From NCBI GenBank assembly GCA_015494335.1, contig WGBK01000389.1, positions 1 through 13,245 of the forward strand: a stretch of DNA of 13,245 nt, written 5' to 3'. Below, one piece after another: positions 7,118-13,245 of the stretch (positions are counted from its first letter, which is position 1; each line of letters begins with the position of its first letter). Source of the DNA: Gammaproteobacteria bacterium. GTDB lineage: Bacteria; Pseudomonadota; Gammaproteobacteria; GCA-001735895. Both the position numbers and the translations under genes were made by a program. The notes beneath the pieces were generated by a model. It had not been told where the DNA came from. It worked only from the letters and a program-made list of their open reading frames with translations, and made no database searches.

Positions 7118-8197
7118 TCAGCCCGATGCGTTCAAGCCGAGCGGATCCCCGGGATCGATGTGATCCATGAACGGCTTGTCACGGTCCTTGTGCGTGAGCT
7201 GGTAGAACAGGCCCATCCAGTTGCCGACCACGGCATCGGCAGTGTCACACCAGGAATTGTTGAGATGTGCGGCGATCTTCGCCTCGGGGAACTCGGGCAA
7301 GGGTCCGCCGTTCTTCATCGCCCGTTGAAGATAATAGCGATACTCGTTGAGCACAGCCTGTTCGAAACGGCCGAAATAGTGATCCGGAAACGGCGGGAAG
7401 GCCTCGATCTCGCCATCGATATAGCGCAACACCTCGCGCTTGAACTCCTTCAGCAGCGAAATGGTGTCGTATTCCGGGTGCCCCTGGAAGAACACCTGGC
7501 GAATGCCGTCCGGGCTGGTGGCCAGATGGACGCAACCGTCGTCCACCTCGTTGACCAGCACGCGCAGTCCGGCCTCCCTGAACTGCTCGGGATAAATGGC
7601 ATTCCAGCGCGAATGAGGTACCTGGAAGCGGGTATTGATATCTACCGTCAGGGGATGCCGGCGGTCACTGACCACATGCTCGAACACGCCCCATTTCTTG
7701 CGCTTCTGGGCGTGGCGCTTCTGCCCGTAACGGAATTCGATCACCGCATGGGTGGCGAGGCAGGAACAGAGGGTGGAGGTGACATTGTTCCAGGCCCAGT
7801 CCACGACTTCCTGCAACGGCTGCCAGAAGGGCTGCGTGGAAAGGTCGGGCCCGACCACATTGGCTCCGGTAATGATCAGCGCATCCAGCCCCTGCTCGCG
7901 AATCTCGTCGAAGCTCTCGTAGTAGGCATCGATATGTTGCCGCGCCTTCTCGCCGCGCGGGATGCTGTCCAGGGTGAAGGGATGCAGGTAGAACTGGGCG
8001 ATCGGGTTGCTGTCGCCGACCAGGCGGAAGAATTGCAGCTCGGTGGCCTTCAGCGCCGCGTCGGGCATCATGTTGAGCAGACCGATGTGCAAGTCACGGA
8101 TGTGCTGGCTCATGGCACGGTCGGGATCGAGGATGCGGATGCCCTCGCCGCGCAGCTTGTCGAACACCGGAAGCCGGTTGTTGGCTACGATCGGCAT
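7118..8197 (-). CDS. metA: MetA-family homoserine O-acyltransferase (probably succinyltransferase)
   Basis: First committed step of methionine synthesis: acylation of the homoserine hydroxyl, with succinyl-CoA (most MetA) or acetyl-CoA (some MetA). The 359-residue protein has the MetA glutamine-amidotransferase-like fold: VTSTLCSCLATHA (139-151) places Cys146 at the nucleophile, and FFQGHPEYD (236-244) gives His240 and Glu242, matching E. coli Cys142, His235 and Glu237. PHSRW (194-198) is also typical. It is about 50 residues longer than E. coli MetA (309), the extra part lying after residue 250. At the position matching E. coli Gly111 (Glu in acetyl-specific forms) it has Val115, so acyl-CoA choice is uncertain. 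The ATG at 8197 has a strong GGGAGGAG ribosome binding site 4-5 bases upstream, inside the preceding NTPase gene, which it overlaps by 13 bp. Confidence 0.88.
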   Translation of the reverse strand: MPIVANNRLPVFDKLRGEGIRILDPDRAMSQHIRDLHIGLLNMMPDAALKATELQFFRLVGDSNPIAQFYLHPFTLDSIPRGEKARQHIDAYYESFDEIREQGLDALIITGANVVGPDLSTQPFWQPLQEVVDWAWNNVTSTLCSCLATHAVIEFRYGQKRHAQKRKKWGVFEHVVSDRRHPLTVDINTRFQVPHSRWNAIYPEQFREAGLRVLVNEVDDGCVHLATSPDGIRQVFFQGHPEYDTISLLKEFKREVLRYIDGEIEAFPPFPDHYFGRFEQAVLNEYRYYLQRAMKNGGPLPEFPEAKIAAHLNNSWCDTADAVVGNWMGLFYQLTHKDRDKPFMDHIDPGDPLGLNASG

Positions 8198-9105
8198 GTC
8201 TCCTCCCTCGCGATGGCGGTTTCGACGAGCTGCAGGAAATCGGACTCGTTGCGCACCTGCGAGACTTCCTCGGAAGTGACCGTGTAGCCCAGCCGGGCGA
8301 TCTCTTCGTAGCGCGGGATACGCGAATGGAACAGGCGCGGGAACACCCAGCGCGCGAAATCGTCCGGATCCATCTCGGCGGCAAAATCCAGCCCCTGCTC
8401 CGTCAGGTACAGCGCCAGGTGTTCGGTGAGGAATTCGGGACGGTAGTAGAGCGGCTTGGGCGCACTGACCGCGCGCTGGATCAGCTTCTGCTCCTCGGCC
8501 TCATTGGTGACCTTGATGTAGAGGATCAGCGTGTGCTCGGCCAGCTCCTCCACCAGTCCCGGTTCGTCCAGTTCGCACAGGCTGCCGCCGACATCGTTGA
8601 CGAAGTGCGGGTAGCCGTAGATCTCCTGCGCCTTGCGAATGAACTCGGGCACATCGCGCATGGTGGCGATCTCAGCCTCGCGGTAGAGGGCCTGGCGCTG
8701 GATGAAATCCTCCAGTTCGACGCCACCCCGTTCCGGGTTGCCCAGCTTGCCGACGAAGCTGAGCACCGGACCCAGATCGTCCACCTTGATGTTGTTGCGG
8801 ATGTAGATCCAGTCCTTGCGCAGCAGTTCGCGCAGGAAGGGCACCTGCATCGCCAGCTGCTTGATCATGTCGAGGATATGCTCGTCGAGATAGCGGGTGC
8901 CGATACGGTAGTCGCCGGAATAATGGAACCAGCCGCCGCCGCTCTGACGCAGAAGGGTCGAGATCCAGGACTTGCCGACGCCGGACATGCCGACCAGCGT
9001 GACTTTCTTGTGCTCCCACTCTCGGAAGGACTCGGCAGTGAATTTCAAGACGGAACTCCAGAATAAACCGGTTCGAGGCGGAATTATGCCCCATGCGTGC
9101 ACCAT
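8185..9105 (-). CDS. P-loop NTPase of unknown function, coupled to metA
   Basis: A soluble protein of up to 306 aa with a Walker A motif GMSGVGKS (39-46) and a later HFVNDVGGS segment (167-175) whose Asp171 may coordinate Mg2+ (Walker B-like). This suggests a kinase- or adenylylate-kinase-like P-loop fold that binds ATP or GTP; I do not recognise a named family or substrate. The gene overlaps metA by 13 bp (its TAG is at 8185-8187), so the two are co-translated and may be functionally linked. The start is uncertain. The ATG at 9105 has a GAGG 6 bases upstream. A TTG at 9048 has GGAG 7 bases upstream and a CATAAT -10-like box at 9083-9088, and would start the protein at LKFTAESFREWEHKK, a more natural domain beginning of 287 aa. 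Confidence 0.8.
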   Translation of the reverse strand: MVHAWGIIPPRTGLFWSSVLKFTAESFREWEHKKVTLVGMSGVGKSWISTLLRQSGGGWFHYSGDYRIGTRYLDEHILDMIKQLAMQVPFLRELLRKDWIYIRNNIKVDDLGPVLSFVGKLGNPERGGVELEDFIQRQALYREAEIATMRDVPEFIRKAQEIYGYPHFVNDVGGSLCELDEPGLVEELAEHTLILYIKVTNEAEEQKLIQRAVSAPKPLYYRPEFLTEHLALYLTEQGLDFAAEMDPDDFARWVFPRLFHSRIPRYEEIARLGYTVTSEEVSQVRNESDFLQLVETAIAREETCRS

Positions 9106-9257
9106 GAGGAACCTCGGTGGGTCTATCCACCCCCTGTTGCAGATTCATCAATGCCCATCTCCATCACACAGGCCTGTGGACAACTGTAATTAATTTCAGG
9201 AAAACCATGGGTAGTCCAGCTACACTGGAAATTCACACAATGACAGAGGCAAGAACA

Positions 9258-10454
9258 ATGATAAAACCTGCAGTTGTATCCCTGCTTTCAATGAGTGTAA
9301 TGGCCTGTGGCGGTAGCGGCGGGGGTGATGGTGGATCCAGTGTAGTGGATCTTGGCATTAGTGCTTCCACTGACGCCAATCACGGCACTTCCTATACCAA
9401 CGCATCGCGTCCCGATGTATGGATCAACTATTCCAGTCTCACTCTGCCCGGCACAGCCAATCTTCGCGATGCGATTGCTTATCTCGATGCGGATCAGGAC
9501 GGGAAGACCGATATCTTCATGGCTTCTGGCAAATTTCAATCACAAACTGAGCTTTCACCTGGCAGTATGCTCTATCTGAACAGCGGCAATGACATGACAT
9601 TCGCTGCTTCAGCTTCATCCTTTCAGAATTCAAGCGCGCCTCCCGCCTCTCATTCGCGTAAAAGTATCGTCGCAGATTTCAATGGCGATGGCCTGGATGA
9701 TATCTTCATTTTTGACCATGGTTACGACGCCAATCCATACCCTGGAGAGCAGCCGAAACTGGTTATGCAACAATCTGCTGGATTGTTCAGCTGGAGCAAA
9801 TTGCCGGAAGTCGGCTTCTTCCATGGAGGTGCTGCTGCAGATATCGACAATGATGGTGACATGGATATCTTTGTCGGCGGTTTTTCACCATTCTTTTACA
9901 TCAACGATGGCATAGGCAACTTCACCAAGAAGACCGACCGCTTCGATGGCAGCATAAGCAAGGTATTCTCGGCCGAGTTGATCGACGTAGACGAAGATGG
10001 ATTTGTCGATCTTCTGGTTGGAGCACACGAGCGCGATGGCGACATAACCAGTATCTATTGGGGCAGTACGAGTGGATCATACAGTTCGGCAAAGCGCACG
10101 GTAATCCCAGCCGTCCAGTATTTTGGTGCTGTTCTCGATTTCGATGCTGAAGATATCGACAATGATGGTGACCGCGATCTATTGATCAATCGGACGCGCG
10201 ATGGCGATGATGGCCCAGCCAAAGGCTTTTACATGGGACGCACCTTGCAACTGCTGGTCAATAATGGCAATCACAACTTTGTCGATGAAACCGCAATACG
10301 CATCGCACAACCTGGCGGAGATGCCGACGACTGGTTCCCATGGTTGCGCGTACAGGATGCGGATGGTGATGGAGACCTTGACCTGGCTTCCGATGACAGG
10401 GCAGACGGTGTAGCGTATCTGAATGATGGGATGGGCAATTTCATCAAACAGTAA
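9258..10454 (+). CDS. FG-GAP/VCBS-type calcium-binding lipoprotein
   Basis: A 398-residue predicted lipoprotein: a short hydrophobic signal ending in VMAC (14-17, lipidated Cys17), then a Gly/Ser linker (18-28). The body contains six D-x-[DN]-x-D-G-x-x-D calcium loops starting at Asp77, Asp140, Asp195, Asp243, Asp299 and Asp367, mostly followed by hydrophobic strands (for example DIFVGG). This is the pattern of FG-GAP/VCBS repeats, which usually build a beta-propeller. Such proteins act at the cell surface in binding or adhesion, but this one cannot be assigned a ligand. I chose the ATG at 9258 (AGAGG 8 bases upstream, signal peptide directly after); ATG 9240 is the alternative, and the open frame from 9117 is not credible. 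The gene looks AT-richer than its neighbours, hinting at a different origin. It stands alone, divergent from the NTPase gene. Confidence 0.82.
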   Translation: MIKPAVVSLLSMSVMACGGSGGGDGGSSVVDLGISASTDANHGTSYTNASRPDVWINYSSLTLPGTANLRDAIAYLDADQDGKTDIFMASGKFQSQTELSPGSMLYLNSGNDMTFAASASSFQNSSAPPASHSRKSIVADFNGDGLDDIFIFDHGYDANPYPGEQPKLVMQQSAGLFSWSKLPEVGFFHGGAAADIDNDGDMDIFVGGFSPFFYINDGIGNFTKKTDRFDGSISKVFSAELIDVDEDGFVDLLVGAHERDGDITSIYWGSTSGSYSSAKRTVIPAVQYFGAVLDFDAEDIDNDGDRDLLINRTRDGDDGPAKGFYMGRTLQLLVNNGNHNFVDETAIRIAQPGGDADDWFPWLRVQDADGDGDLDLASDDRADGVAYLNDGMGNFIKQ

Positions 10455-10472
10455 TCGGGGGATGCAGACTGA

Positions 10473-10508
10473 ACATGAAAGGCCGGATATGGATCTGGCC
10501 TTTCATGT
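10473..10508 (+). terminator. Hairpin terminator after the FG-GAP lipoprotein gene
   Basis: A 12-bp perfect repeat, ACATGAAAGGCC (10473-10484) and GGCCTTTCATGT (10497-10508), extended inward by four more pairs including one G-T wobble, leaving the loop ATGG (10489-10492). It starts 18 bases after the stop codon. There is no long T run after the stem, so it is a less certain intrinsic terminator; it could also act on minus-strand transcripts. Confidence 0.65.
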
Positions 10509-10668
10509 GAAACGGTCTGAGCGATATTCTGCTCCAGTCCAGTAGGCTCCGCTCGTTCAATGCCTGATCGCGGATAGACTTTATCTTCGCCCAAAGGCTT
10601 GACATATCACTCACAATTACATCCGCCCTCTGTGATCAGCAGAACTGTTTCTTGACTCCTGGGCGTCT
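10509..10668. other. Intergenic stretch without recognised feature
   Basis: This stretch lies between the hairpin and the end of the minus-strand phosphoribosyltransferase gene. A TTGACA at 10599-10604 has no matching -10. A 10-base near-repeat (GACTCCTGGG at 10654 and GAGTCCTGGG at 10677) reaches into the neighbouring gene. I see no gene or structured RNA. Confidence 0.5.
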
Positions 10669-11271
10669 TCATCCACGAGTCCTGGGATCACCAAGAGCCG
10701 CAGCCAGTTCATGAACGCAGGGCTTGTGCCGGCGAATTTCTTCCTCATCGAGTCCCTGCAATTCATAGGGAAACACCAGCCACTCCTCCGTTTCATGGAC
10801 TACATAATCTGGCTGACGACCGCTGCGGTTGCTGGCCGGGCGGTTCCAGGTCACGGCGACGCGAACATCCCGCGGCATGTTGCGACGCAGTTTCTGCCGC
10901 AGCCGTGAAATCACCGCCTGAATGTTGAGTCCACTGGACTGCACGTCATCGACGATCAGCAAGCTGTCTTCGGCGTTCATGTTTTCCCACAGGTATTGGG
11001 TGCCGTGCACGCGGATATCGCCGGCATGGTCAATCATCTGCTCGTAGCTGGGCAATCCACGATAGGAGGTGCGCAGCGAGATGTGGTCGCTCGCATGCCC
11101 CAGCCAGTCGAAGCAATCCTGCACCACGATACCCACCGGGCTTCCGCCCCGCCACAGGCCCACGATGTAATCCGGCCGAAAGCCGTCCTGCCAAATCTGA
11201 ATGGCCAGCCGATAGCTGTCGAGCAACTGCTCTTCGGGGCTGATGAAATGTTTGGGGAGATTCTGGTGCAT
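10669..11271 (-). CDS. Phosphoribosyltransferase-fold protein with altered PRPP loop
   Basis: A 200-residue type I phosphoribosyltransferase-fold protein (COG2236-like). Conserved parts are IVGLWRGGSPVGI (36-48), the hood-side HISLRTSY (63-70) and the PRPP-loop region LLIVDDVQSSGLNI (104-117). The loop normally reads DDVxDTGxT; here it is DDVQSSGLN, so Asp and Thr that contact the 5'-phosphate are replaced by Ser and Ser and the final Thr by Asn. Activity on PRPP may be reduced, or the protein may bind a different ligand or regulate. It is clearly paralogous to the divergent neighbour (shared WRGG, RVHG/RIHG, LLIVDDV, RNxPRDxRVAV, PDYxxHETE). I chose ATG 11271 (MHQNLPKHFISPEEQ); the frame extends to a GTG at 11325, which overlaps the -35. 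No good Shine-Dalgarno precedes it. Confidence 0.85.
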   Translation of the reverse strand: MHQNLPKHFISPEEQLLDSYRLAIQIWQDGFRPDYIVGLWRGGSPVGIVVQDCFDWLGHASDHISLRTSYRGLPSYEQMIDHAGDIRVHGTQYLWENMNAEDSLLIVDDVQSSGLNIQAVISRLRQKLRRNMPRDVRVAVTWNRPASNRSGRQPDYVVHETEEWLVFPYELQGLDEEEIRRHKPCVHELAAALGDPRTRG

Positions 11272-11276
11272 GAGTG

Positions 11277-11306
11277 ACGACAGGAGAAAAGGCGGCAGTA
11301 TATAAT
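11277..11306 (+). promoter_or_regulatory. Promoter of the plus-strand phosphoribosyltransferase gene
   Basis: A perfect TATAAT at 11301-11306 with ACGACA (4 of 6) at 11277-11282, 18 bp apart. Predicted start near 11313, about 28 bases before the ATG at 11341; AAGGA at 11324-11328 is a distant ribosome binding site. Confidence 0.6.
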
Positions 11307-11325
11307 CCCCGGCTTCCACCACCAA
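11297..11325 (-). promoter_or_regulatory. Overlapping divergent promoter of the minus-strand phosphoribosyltransferase gene
   Basis: On the minus strand TATACT (11297-11302, 5 of 6) lies 17 bp from TTGGTG (11320-11325, 3 of 6). Its -10 shares bases 11301-11302 with the plus-strand TATAAT, so polymerase could occupy only one direction at a time. Predicted start near 11290, about 19 bases before the ATG at 11271. Confidence 0.45.
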
Positions 11326-11340
11326 GGACAGCGCCAGACC

Positions 11341-11919
11341 ATGGCCGACAAGCTCTACATCTCATCCGGAGAACTGCAGTGCGATGCCTTTCGTCTGGGC
11401 GCGCGCATTCTTGCAAGCGGCTTTCGTCCGCGGGCCATCATTGCGCTGTGGCGCGGCGGTACGCCGATCGGCATTGCGGTGCAGGAGTTTCTCGAACATT
11501 ACGGCGGCGTTCGGGCGGACCACATCGCCATTCGTACCTCGTCCTACAGCGGCATCGAGGACCAGTCCCGCCAGGTGCGTATCCACGGGCTGGGGTACCT
11601 GGTCAAGAATCTGAACCGGGACGATCCCCTGCTCATCGTCGACGACGTCTACGATACCGGACGCACCATCGAGGCCCTGATCGACAAGCTGCACCGCGAG
11701 TGTCGGCGCAACACGCCCCGCGACATCCGCGTGGCGGTGCCCTTCTACAAGCCGTCGAAGAACGAAACGGAACGTGCGCCCGACTACTACCTGCACGAGA
11801 CCGAGCGCTGGCTCAAGTTCCCCTACTCCCTCGAGGGTCTGAGCGTCGAGGAAGTGCGGCAGAACCGGCCGGCAGTGTACGAGATCCTCAAACCGGCTCT
11901 CGCCGGCAAGTCATCCTAA
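11341..11919 (+). CDS. Phosphoribosyltransferase (COG2236-like, hypoxanthine/xanthine type fold)
   Basis: A 192-residue type I phosphoribosyltransferase-fold protein with an intact PRPP loop, LLIVDDVYDTGRTI (97-110), in which Asp101, Asp102, Asp105, Thr106 and Thr109 match the canonical loop. IIALWRGGTPIGIAVQ (33-48) is the conserved pyrophosphate-side loop. Family members transfer phosphoribosyl from PRPP to purine bases, but for this subgroup the base is not established, so I give no symbol. The ATG at 11341 begins MADKLYISSGELQCDA; only a distant AAGGA precedes it. It is divergent from its degenerate paralogue. It converges on the small membrane-protein gene, with stop codons overlapping by 4 bp (11916-11919) and no terminator between them. 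Confidence 0.9.
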   Translation: MADKLYISSGELQCDAFRLGARILASGFRPRAIIALWRGGTPIGIAVQEFLEHYGGVRADHIAIRTSSYSGIEDQSRQVRIHGLGYLVKNLNRDDPLLIVDDVYDTGRTIEALIDKLHRECRRNTPRDIRVAVPFYKPSKNETERAPDYYLHETERWLKFPYSLEGLSVEEVRQNRPAVYEILKPALAGKSS

Positions 11920-12164
11920 CGCGACGCGAAGGTTCGATAGACGAGCACCCACAGTTCGTAGGCCAGCCACAGCATCAGCAGACCGCCCCCGACGTTGCGC
12001 CAGCCGTCGGGCAGCAAGGGCATCGCCACCATGGCAATCATCACGCCCAGCAAGACCCAGAGAAAACGGACATTGAGTGTGGCTCCATCCCTGGAGGAAG
12101 CGGACCCTTCGGAATCAGCCGCCTCTTCCTGGTTTTCGGATTGGGGTCGATCTGACATGTTCAT
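11916..12164 (-). CDS. Small two-helix membrane protein coupled to the RpiR-type regulator
   Basis: An 82-residue protein I do not recognise. A charged, Ser/Glu-rich cytosol-like N-terminus (1-30) is followed by two predicted membrane helices, about 33-52 (FLWVLLGVMIAMVAMPLLP) and about 58-77 (GGLLMLWLAYELWVLVYR), separated by a short PDGWRN loop. Both ends probably face the same side. The ATG at 12164 overlaps the stop of the regulator gene (ATGA), implying translational coupling. A second ATG at 12158 (MSDRPQSEN) is the alternative. The frame open to 12374 lies wholly inside the regulator and is not the start. At its 3' end it overlaps the convergent phosphoribosyltransferase stop by 4 bp. 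Function unknown. Confidence 0.75.
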   Translation of the reverse strand: MNMSDRPQSENQEEAADSEGSASSRDGATLNVRFLWVLLGVMIAMVAMPLLPDGWRNVGGGLLMLWLAYELWVLVYRTFASR

Positions 12165-13036
12165 CGCTCGCTGGGGCGAAAACGCCCGGTTCGGTTGAAG
12201 GCTTCTTCCAGTTCCTTGATGCGCCGCTCGGCCTCGGGCCACAGGCGGCACTCGACCGCATTGATCATCGCCTCGACGACGAACAGGGTGGCGACCCCCG
12301 AGTCCCAGCCCGAGGGCGCCTCGATGCGAACCGGAAAACTGAACTCCGCCAGGCCGGCGATCGGCGACAGCCACTGGTCGGAGAACAGCACCAGTCTAAC
12401 ACCCTTGTCATGGGCCAGTTCGGCCAGATTGAGCAGGTCGGCCTCGTAGCGCCGCACATCGAAGATCACCAGCACATCTCCGGATTTCATGTCGAGCAAA
12501 TGATGGGACCAGAGGCTGACCGCCAGCGGCAGCTTGTAGACGCCACTGCGGATCACCTCGAGGTGGGTGCCCAGGTAATCGGAAAAGGCATGGGTGATGC
12601 GCCCGCCAACCAGGTGAACGGCGCGCTCGGGTGCGGACAACAGCTCAACCACCGCATTGAAGTCACGATGATTGATCTGGTTCATCGTGTCCTTGAGGTT
12701 CTTCAGCACCGATTCCGCGGAACGGTTGAGGATATGCTCCCGGGGTGCATCCGTCGCCCACTGGCCGTGACGGGCCACCGGGTCGGACAGGGTTTCACTG
12801 AGCTCCTGTTTCAGGGCCTTCTGGAAACGCACAAAGCTGTCGAAGCCGATCCGCTTCAGGGTACGCATCACCGTGGGTGTCGATACCTGGCTCATCTTCG
12901 ACAGCTCGGTGATCGAGACCAGGCCCGACATCGGGTAATTCTCCAGCAGCCGATTGGCGATCTTGCGCTCGGCTGGCTTGAAGTCCTTGTAATGCCGGCG
13001 CAGGCGGTCGGCGATGGTTTCTCGGTTTCCGGTCAT
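12161..13036 (-). CDS. MurR/RpiR-family transcriptional regulator
   Basis: A 291-residue regulator with an N-terminal RpiR-type helix-turn-helix (about 1-77; ITELSKMSQVSTPTVMRTLKRIG at 42-64 in part) and a C-terminal SIS domain (about 130-265). Family members bind inverted TGTA...TACA-type sites and sense phosphosugars or other catabolites. In this SIS domain the usual Ser/Thr-rich phosphosugar loop is not evident: the site reads VLVIFDVRRYEADL (188-201), then VLFSDQWLSPIA (216-227). A non-phosphosugar ligand is therefore possible. The ATG at 13036 has AAGGGG and GAGAGAAG close upstream. Divergent from it is a Tat-exported protein gene, the likely target. It is coupled to the 82-aa membrane-protein gene. 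Confidence 0.92.
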   Translation of the reverse strand: MTGNRETIADRLRRHYKDFKPAERKIANRLLENYPMSGLVSITELSKMSQVSTPTVMRTLKRIGFDSFVRFQKALKQELSETLSDPVARHGQWATDAPREHILNRSAESVLKNLKDTMNQINHRDFNAVVELLSAPERAVHLVGGRITHAFSDYLGTHLEVIRSGVYKLPLAVSLWSHHLLDMKSGDVLVIFDVRRYEADLLNLAELAHDKGVRLVLFSDQWLSPIAGLAEFSFPVRIEAPSGWDSGVATLFVVEAMINAVECRLWPEAERRIKELEEAFNRTGRFRPSER

Positions 13037-13104
13037 GCCCCTTCTCTCTGTGCTGGAGTCTTAGCCGCTTCGACAGCTTTCGGCGTCACCGACATATTAA
13101 ATAT

Positions 13105-13140
13105 TTGACTCGATTTTTTCATCATGTAAATATGTTTACA
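13105..13140 (+). promoter_or_regulatory. Putative promoter and RpiR-type operator in the divergent region
   Basis: A perfect inverted repeat TGTAAA-N4-TTTACA lies at 13125-13140 and fits the TGTA...TACA pattern of MurR/RpiR-family operators (HexR is an example). TTGACT at 13105-13110 (5 of 6) is a good plus-strand -35; the matching -10 is AT-rich and poor (13127-13133) but would fall under the operator. Upstream, at 13094-13104, a short dyad ATATT-A-AATAT may be a second site. Confidence 0.55.
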
Positions 13141-13143
13141 CCG

Positions 13144-13160
13144 CGCAGATCCCATCTGCG
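13144..13160. repeat. Second short dyad in the divergent region
   Basis: CGCAGAT-CCC-ATCTGCG, a perfect 7-bp inverted repeat with a 3-base spacer, lies 3 bases after the first operator and 36 bases before the ATG at 13196. It could be an operator half-pair or a leader hairpin. Confidence 0.5.
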
Positions 13161-13195
13161 AATTACAACAATCACTCACCAAAGAGGAGCCATTC

Positions 13196-13245
13196 ATGAC
13201 CAATCGTCGCGATTTCCTGAAGAAAGCCGGCATCGGTGCCGCCGC
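13196..13245 (+). CDS. Start of a Tat-exported protein, probably a solute-binding or oxidoreductase-type protein
   Basis: Only the first 16 codons are in the window, reading MTNRRDFLKKAGIGAA. RRDFLKKAG is a clear twin-arginine (Tat) signal motif, so the mature protein is exported folded. The ATG at 13196 has a strong AGAGGAG ribosome binding site at 13183-13189, 6 bases upstream. Its position divergent from an RpiR-family regulator suggests a catabolic or uptake function; TRAP-type substrate-binding proteins often have such signals and neighbours, but this is an inference. Confidence 0.8.
   Translation, partial: MTNRRDFLKKAGIGAA

Noticed and set aside
7091..8287. A 398-aa plus-strand open frame opposite metA
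   Set aside because: Longest antisense shadow in the window, but metA is unmistakable by its catalytic motifs and the frame has no domain or ribosome binding site.
9168..9177. Palindrome ACAGGCCTGT near CTGTGGACAACTGT
   Set aside because: Looked at as an E. coli-type SOS box, but the half-site spacing does not fit CTG-N10-CAG.
9117..9257. N-terminal extension of the FG-GAP lipoprotein frame
   Set aside because: The lipobox-bearing signal peptide begins at 9258; the upstream residues are not signal-like and overlap the NTPase promoter region.
11274..12155. A 293-aa plus-strand frame across the phosphoribosyltransferase gene
   Set aside because: Out-of-frame shadow of the PRTase with arginine/proline-rich low-complexity translation.

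Overview
The window is a dense, high-GC stretch of a gammaproteobacterial chromosome. The evidence is the divergent trmJ/suhB pair with gamma-type SuhB, lexA, a MetA-family homoserine acyltransferase, short intergenic gaps and several ATGA-type overlaps. I cannot name a genus. No RNA genes, CRISPR arrays, insertion sequences or prophage genes were seen. The FG-GAP lipoprotein gene near 9.3-10.5 kb looks AT-richer than its neighbours and is the only part with a possible accessory look.

Layout. (1) 1-2650: the 3' end of a CbiM-like transporter permease converges on trmJ (tRNA 2'-O-methyltransferase). Divergent to trmJ are suhB (inositol-phosphatase family) and a YfcE-type metallophosphoesterase, closed by a strong two-way terminator. 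(2) 2694-6329, all minus strand: a gene encoding a periplasmic alpha/beta-hydrolase-like domain fused to a TlpA thioredoxin. Then a separately promoted two-gene operon: a DUF6502-type cytoplasmic protein translationally coupled to a DUF5666-type lipoprotein. (3) 6435-9105, all minus strand: a P-loop NTPase overlapping metA, then lexA. The lexA promoter is covered by a four-half-site symmetric operator unlike the E. coli SOS box. (4) 9258-10508: a calcium-loop FG-GAP lipoprotein and its terminator. (5) 10669-11919: two paralogous phosphoribosyltransferase-fold genes, divergent from overlapping back-to-back promoters; one has a degenerate PRPP loop. (6) 11916-13245: a MurR/RpiR-family regulator translationally coupled to a tiny two-helix membrane protein. 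Opposite it begins a Tat-exported protein (probably a solute-binding protein), with a TGTAAA-N4-TTTACA operator between them.

How the genes work together. The clear functional units are tRNA/rRNA maintenance (trmJ, suhB), SOS control (lexA), methionine entry (metA with its coupled NTPase) and a regulator/transport unit at the right edge. The DUF6502-DUF5666 operon, the hydrolase-TlpA fusion, the divergent PRTase pair and the NTPase-metA coupling are the least explained parts. The lexA operator is the best sequence-level discovery. All family names are from recognition of motifs by eye; no database search was run.
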